From: Bacillota bacterium
GTDB taxonomy: Bacteria > Bacillota > Clostridia > Christensenellales > CAG-138
Length of the DNA stretch: 10,011 bases
NCBI GenBank assembly: GCA_016288175.1
Contig: JAEEYN010000104.1
Location: 1 to 10,011 of the forward strand
Reading direction: 5' to 3'
Shown here in pieces: positions 8,949 through 10,011 of the stretch (within the stretch, counting starts at the first letter, position 1; the number at the start of each line of letters is the position of its first letter). The notes under the pieces were generated by a model that did no database searches, had not been told where the DNA came from, and saw only the letters and a program-made list of their open reading frames with translations. The translations under genes and the position numbers were made by a program.

Positions 8949-9791
8949 TTATCCGTTCGCCCCGCCTTTTGCCGGCTCCGCCGCGACGACCCTCGGCTTC
9001 CCGTTATCGTCCCTGAAAAGCCGCACGGCCGCGTTTTTCCCGAAAATCGCGGGAACGCTTTCGCCCTGATCGAAGCCGATCTCCGTCAGAAGCACGCCGT
9101 TTTCCGAAAGATGCTCGGCGTATTCTTCGGCGATGCGCCTGTAAAAATCGAGGCCGTCCTCCCCGCCGTCCAGCGCAAGGCGCGGCTCCTGCCGCACTTC
9201 CTCATCGAGCTTATCGACTTCGCTGCTCGGGATATACGGCGGATTCACCGTTATGATATCGAATTTTTCCCCGCCGAGCGCGGAAAAGAGGTCGCTTTGA
9301 ACGGTCCTCGCGGGGACGCCGTGCTTTTTCGCGTTCTTCGCGGCGACGGCGAGCGCCGCCTCGCTGATATCCGCAAGCACGGTTTCGCCGAGCCCCATGC
9401 GCTTCGCGAGCGAGATGCCGACGCAGCCGGAGCCGGTGCAGAGGTCGAGAAGGCTCCCGAAGCCTCTTTCGCGGATAAATCCCTCCGCGGCGGCGCAGAG
9501 GGTCTCCGTATCCTGCCGCGGGATCAGCACATCGGGCGTGACATCAAAGGTCAGGCCCATGAGGTCCCATTCGCCGATGATGTACTGCAGAGGCTCATGC
9601 GCGAGCCGCCTTTCGACAAGTTCGCTGAGCGTTTTTATCCGCCCCTCGTCCGCTTCGATCCCGCCGTCCGAAAAGCCGATGCGGCGGCCGAGCGCGAAGG
9701 AAACGAGCTCCCTTGCCTCCGCCGGGGCGCTTTCGCCGGAAACGGTAAAAAGCTTTTTCGCGGTATCCCGAAGGAGCTCCCGCAGCGTCAT
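8949..9791 (-). CDS. prmC: Release factor glutamine N5-methyltransferase PrmC
   Basis: PrmC (formerly HemK) uses S-adenosylmethionine to methylate the Gln side chain of the GGQ motif in release factors, raising their activity. The 280-residue protein has the N-terminal helical substrate-binding domain (about 1-80). Then come PRQDTE (91-96), the SAM-binding loop LLDLCTGSGCVGISLA (114-129) and the catalytic NPPYIP (183-188), which binds the target glutamine amide. Length and motif spacing are normal. The start codon overlaps the stop of the upstream DUF1385 gene as ATGA (9788-9791), and the stop lies 3 bases before the ATG of its substrate gene prfA. This is the classical prmC-prfA pairing and implies tight co-expression. 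Confidence 0.97.
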   Translation of the reverse strand: MTLRELLRDTAKKLFTVSGESAPAEARELVSFALGRRIGFSDGGIEADEGRIKTLSELVERRLAHEPLQYIIGEWDLMGLTFDVTPDVLIPRQDTETLCAAAEGFIRERGFGSLLDLCTGSGCVGISLAKRMGLGETVLADISEAALAVAAKNAKKHGVPARTVQSDLFSALGGEKFDIITVNPPYIPSSEVDKLDEEVRQEPRLALDGGEDGLDFYRRIAEEYAEHLSENGVLLTEIGFDQGESVPAIFGKNAAVRLFRDDNGKPRVVAAEPAKGGANG

Positions 9792-10011
9792 GCTTCGCCC
9801 CCGTCTTTTTCCGCGTTTTCTTCCGCGGTTTCTTCGGCGTTTTCGGCGGTTTCTTCGGTTTTTTCTTCGCCGTTTTCCTTTGCCTCCTCCTTCGGCGGGT
9901 CGGCAAGGGCGTTATAGTATTCCGGGGTCCTTTCGCCCATCGCGATATAGAACGCGGCCATCGCGACCTCGATCATATCCTCCGTGGGCTCCTTCGTGGT
10001 TATGAGCTGCA
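9788..10011 (-). CDS. DUF1385 (YqhQ-like) protein, C-terminal fragment
   Basis: Only the last 73 codons are in the window; the frame is open to the right edge, so the N-terminal bulk is missing. The visible start QLITTKEPTEDMIEVAMAAF matches the end of the DUF1385 domain found in B. subtilis YqhQ and many clostridial homologues, a predicted membrane-associated, possibly metal-dependent protein of unknown role. DUF1385 genes commonly sit just before prmC-prfA in Clostridia, which supports the call. After the domain (from about ADPPKEEA) comes a 36-residue low-complexity tail rich in Glu, Ala, Thr and Lys with EE-T-A-EN units. It is strongly acidic and probably disordered. The TGA stop overlaps the prmC ATG by 4 bases. 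Confidence 0.82.
   Translation of the reverse strand, partial: QLITTKEPTEDMIEVAMAAFYIAMGERTPEYYNALADPPKEEAKENGEEKTEETAENAEETAEENAEKDGGEA

Noticed and set aside
8832..9917. 361-codon open frame on the plus strand
   Set aside because: It is a shadow of prmC and the DUF1385 tail. The tail translates to repetitive Ser/Phe/Ala on this strand, mirroring the acidic repeats.

Overview
The window is a roughly 60% G+C (judged by eye) bacterial chromosome segment in which every gene I can support is on the minus strand. Family-level clues point to an anaerobic, gut-type member of the Clostridia: the order DUF1385/YqhQ - prmC - prfA, a SecA with the roughly 50-residue insertion I associate with clostridial SecAs and a Cys-type zinc tail, a membrane-anchored E2-like 'DERICDG' protein of a kind I know from clostridial genomes, and AGGAGG-type ribosome binding sites. 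The species cannot be named from this sequence. The genetic code looks standard, with UAA and UGA both used as stops.

Read in the direction of transcription (right to left), the first block is a dense housekeeping cluster. It runs from the 3' end of a DUF1385 (YqhQ) gene, through prmC (ATGA overlap), prfA (3-base gap), secA (81-base gap with small hairpins), serS (42-base gap) and ansA (40-base gap), to a GC-rich hairpin at 2657-2687. PrmC methylates the GGQ glutamine of release factors and PrfA is its direct substrate. SecA drives protein export, SerS charges tRNA-Ser, and AnsA breaks down asparagine. No strong promoter was found inside this block, so it is probably one long transcript or a few overlapping ones.

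Next is a single small lipoprotein gene (1986-2570), closed by two back-to-back intrinsic terminators (1951-1975 and 1910-1949). Directly after the second terminator lies a near-consensus promoter with an extended -10 box (1878-1906). It drives a two-gene membrane unit: a 502-residue protein with about six membrane helices fused to an E2/chloramphenicol-acetyltransferase-like domain, then a conserved-looking membrane protein cut by the left window edge. The promoter sits so close to the ATG that the mRNA is predicted to be leaderless or nearly so.

There is no sign of mobile elements, CRISPR arrays, tRNA or rRNA genes, and no gene-free stretch longer than about 125 bases. I see no clear undescribed multi-gene system. 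The most unusual content is the membrane-fused E2-like protein, whose catalytic His position is occupied by Glu, and its predicted leaderless transcript.
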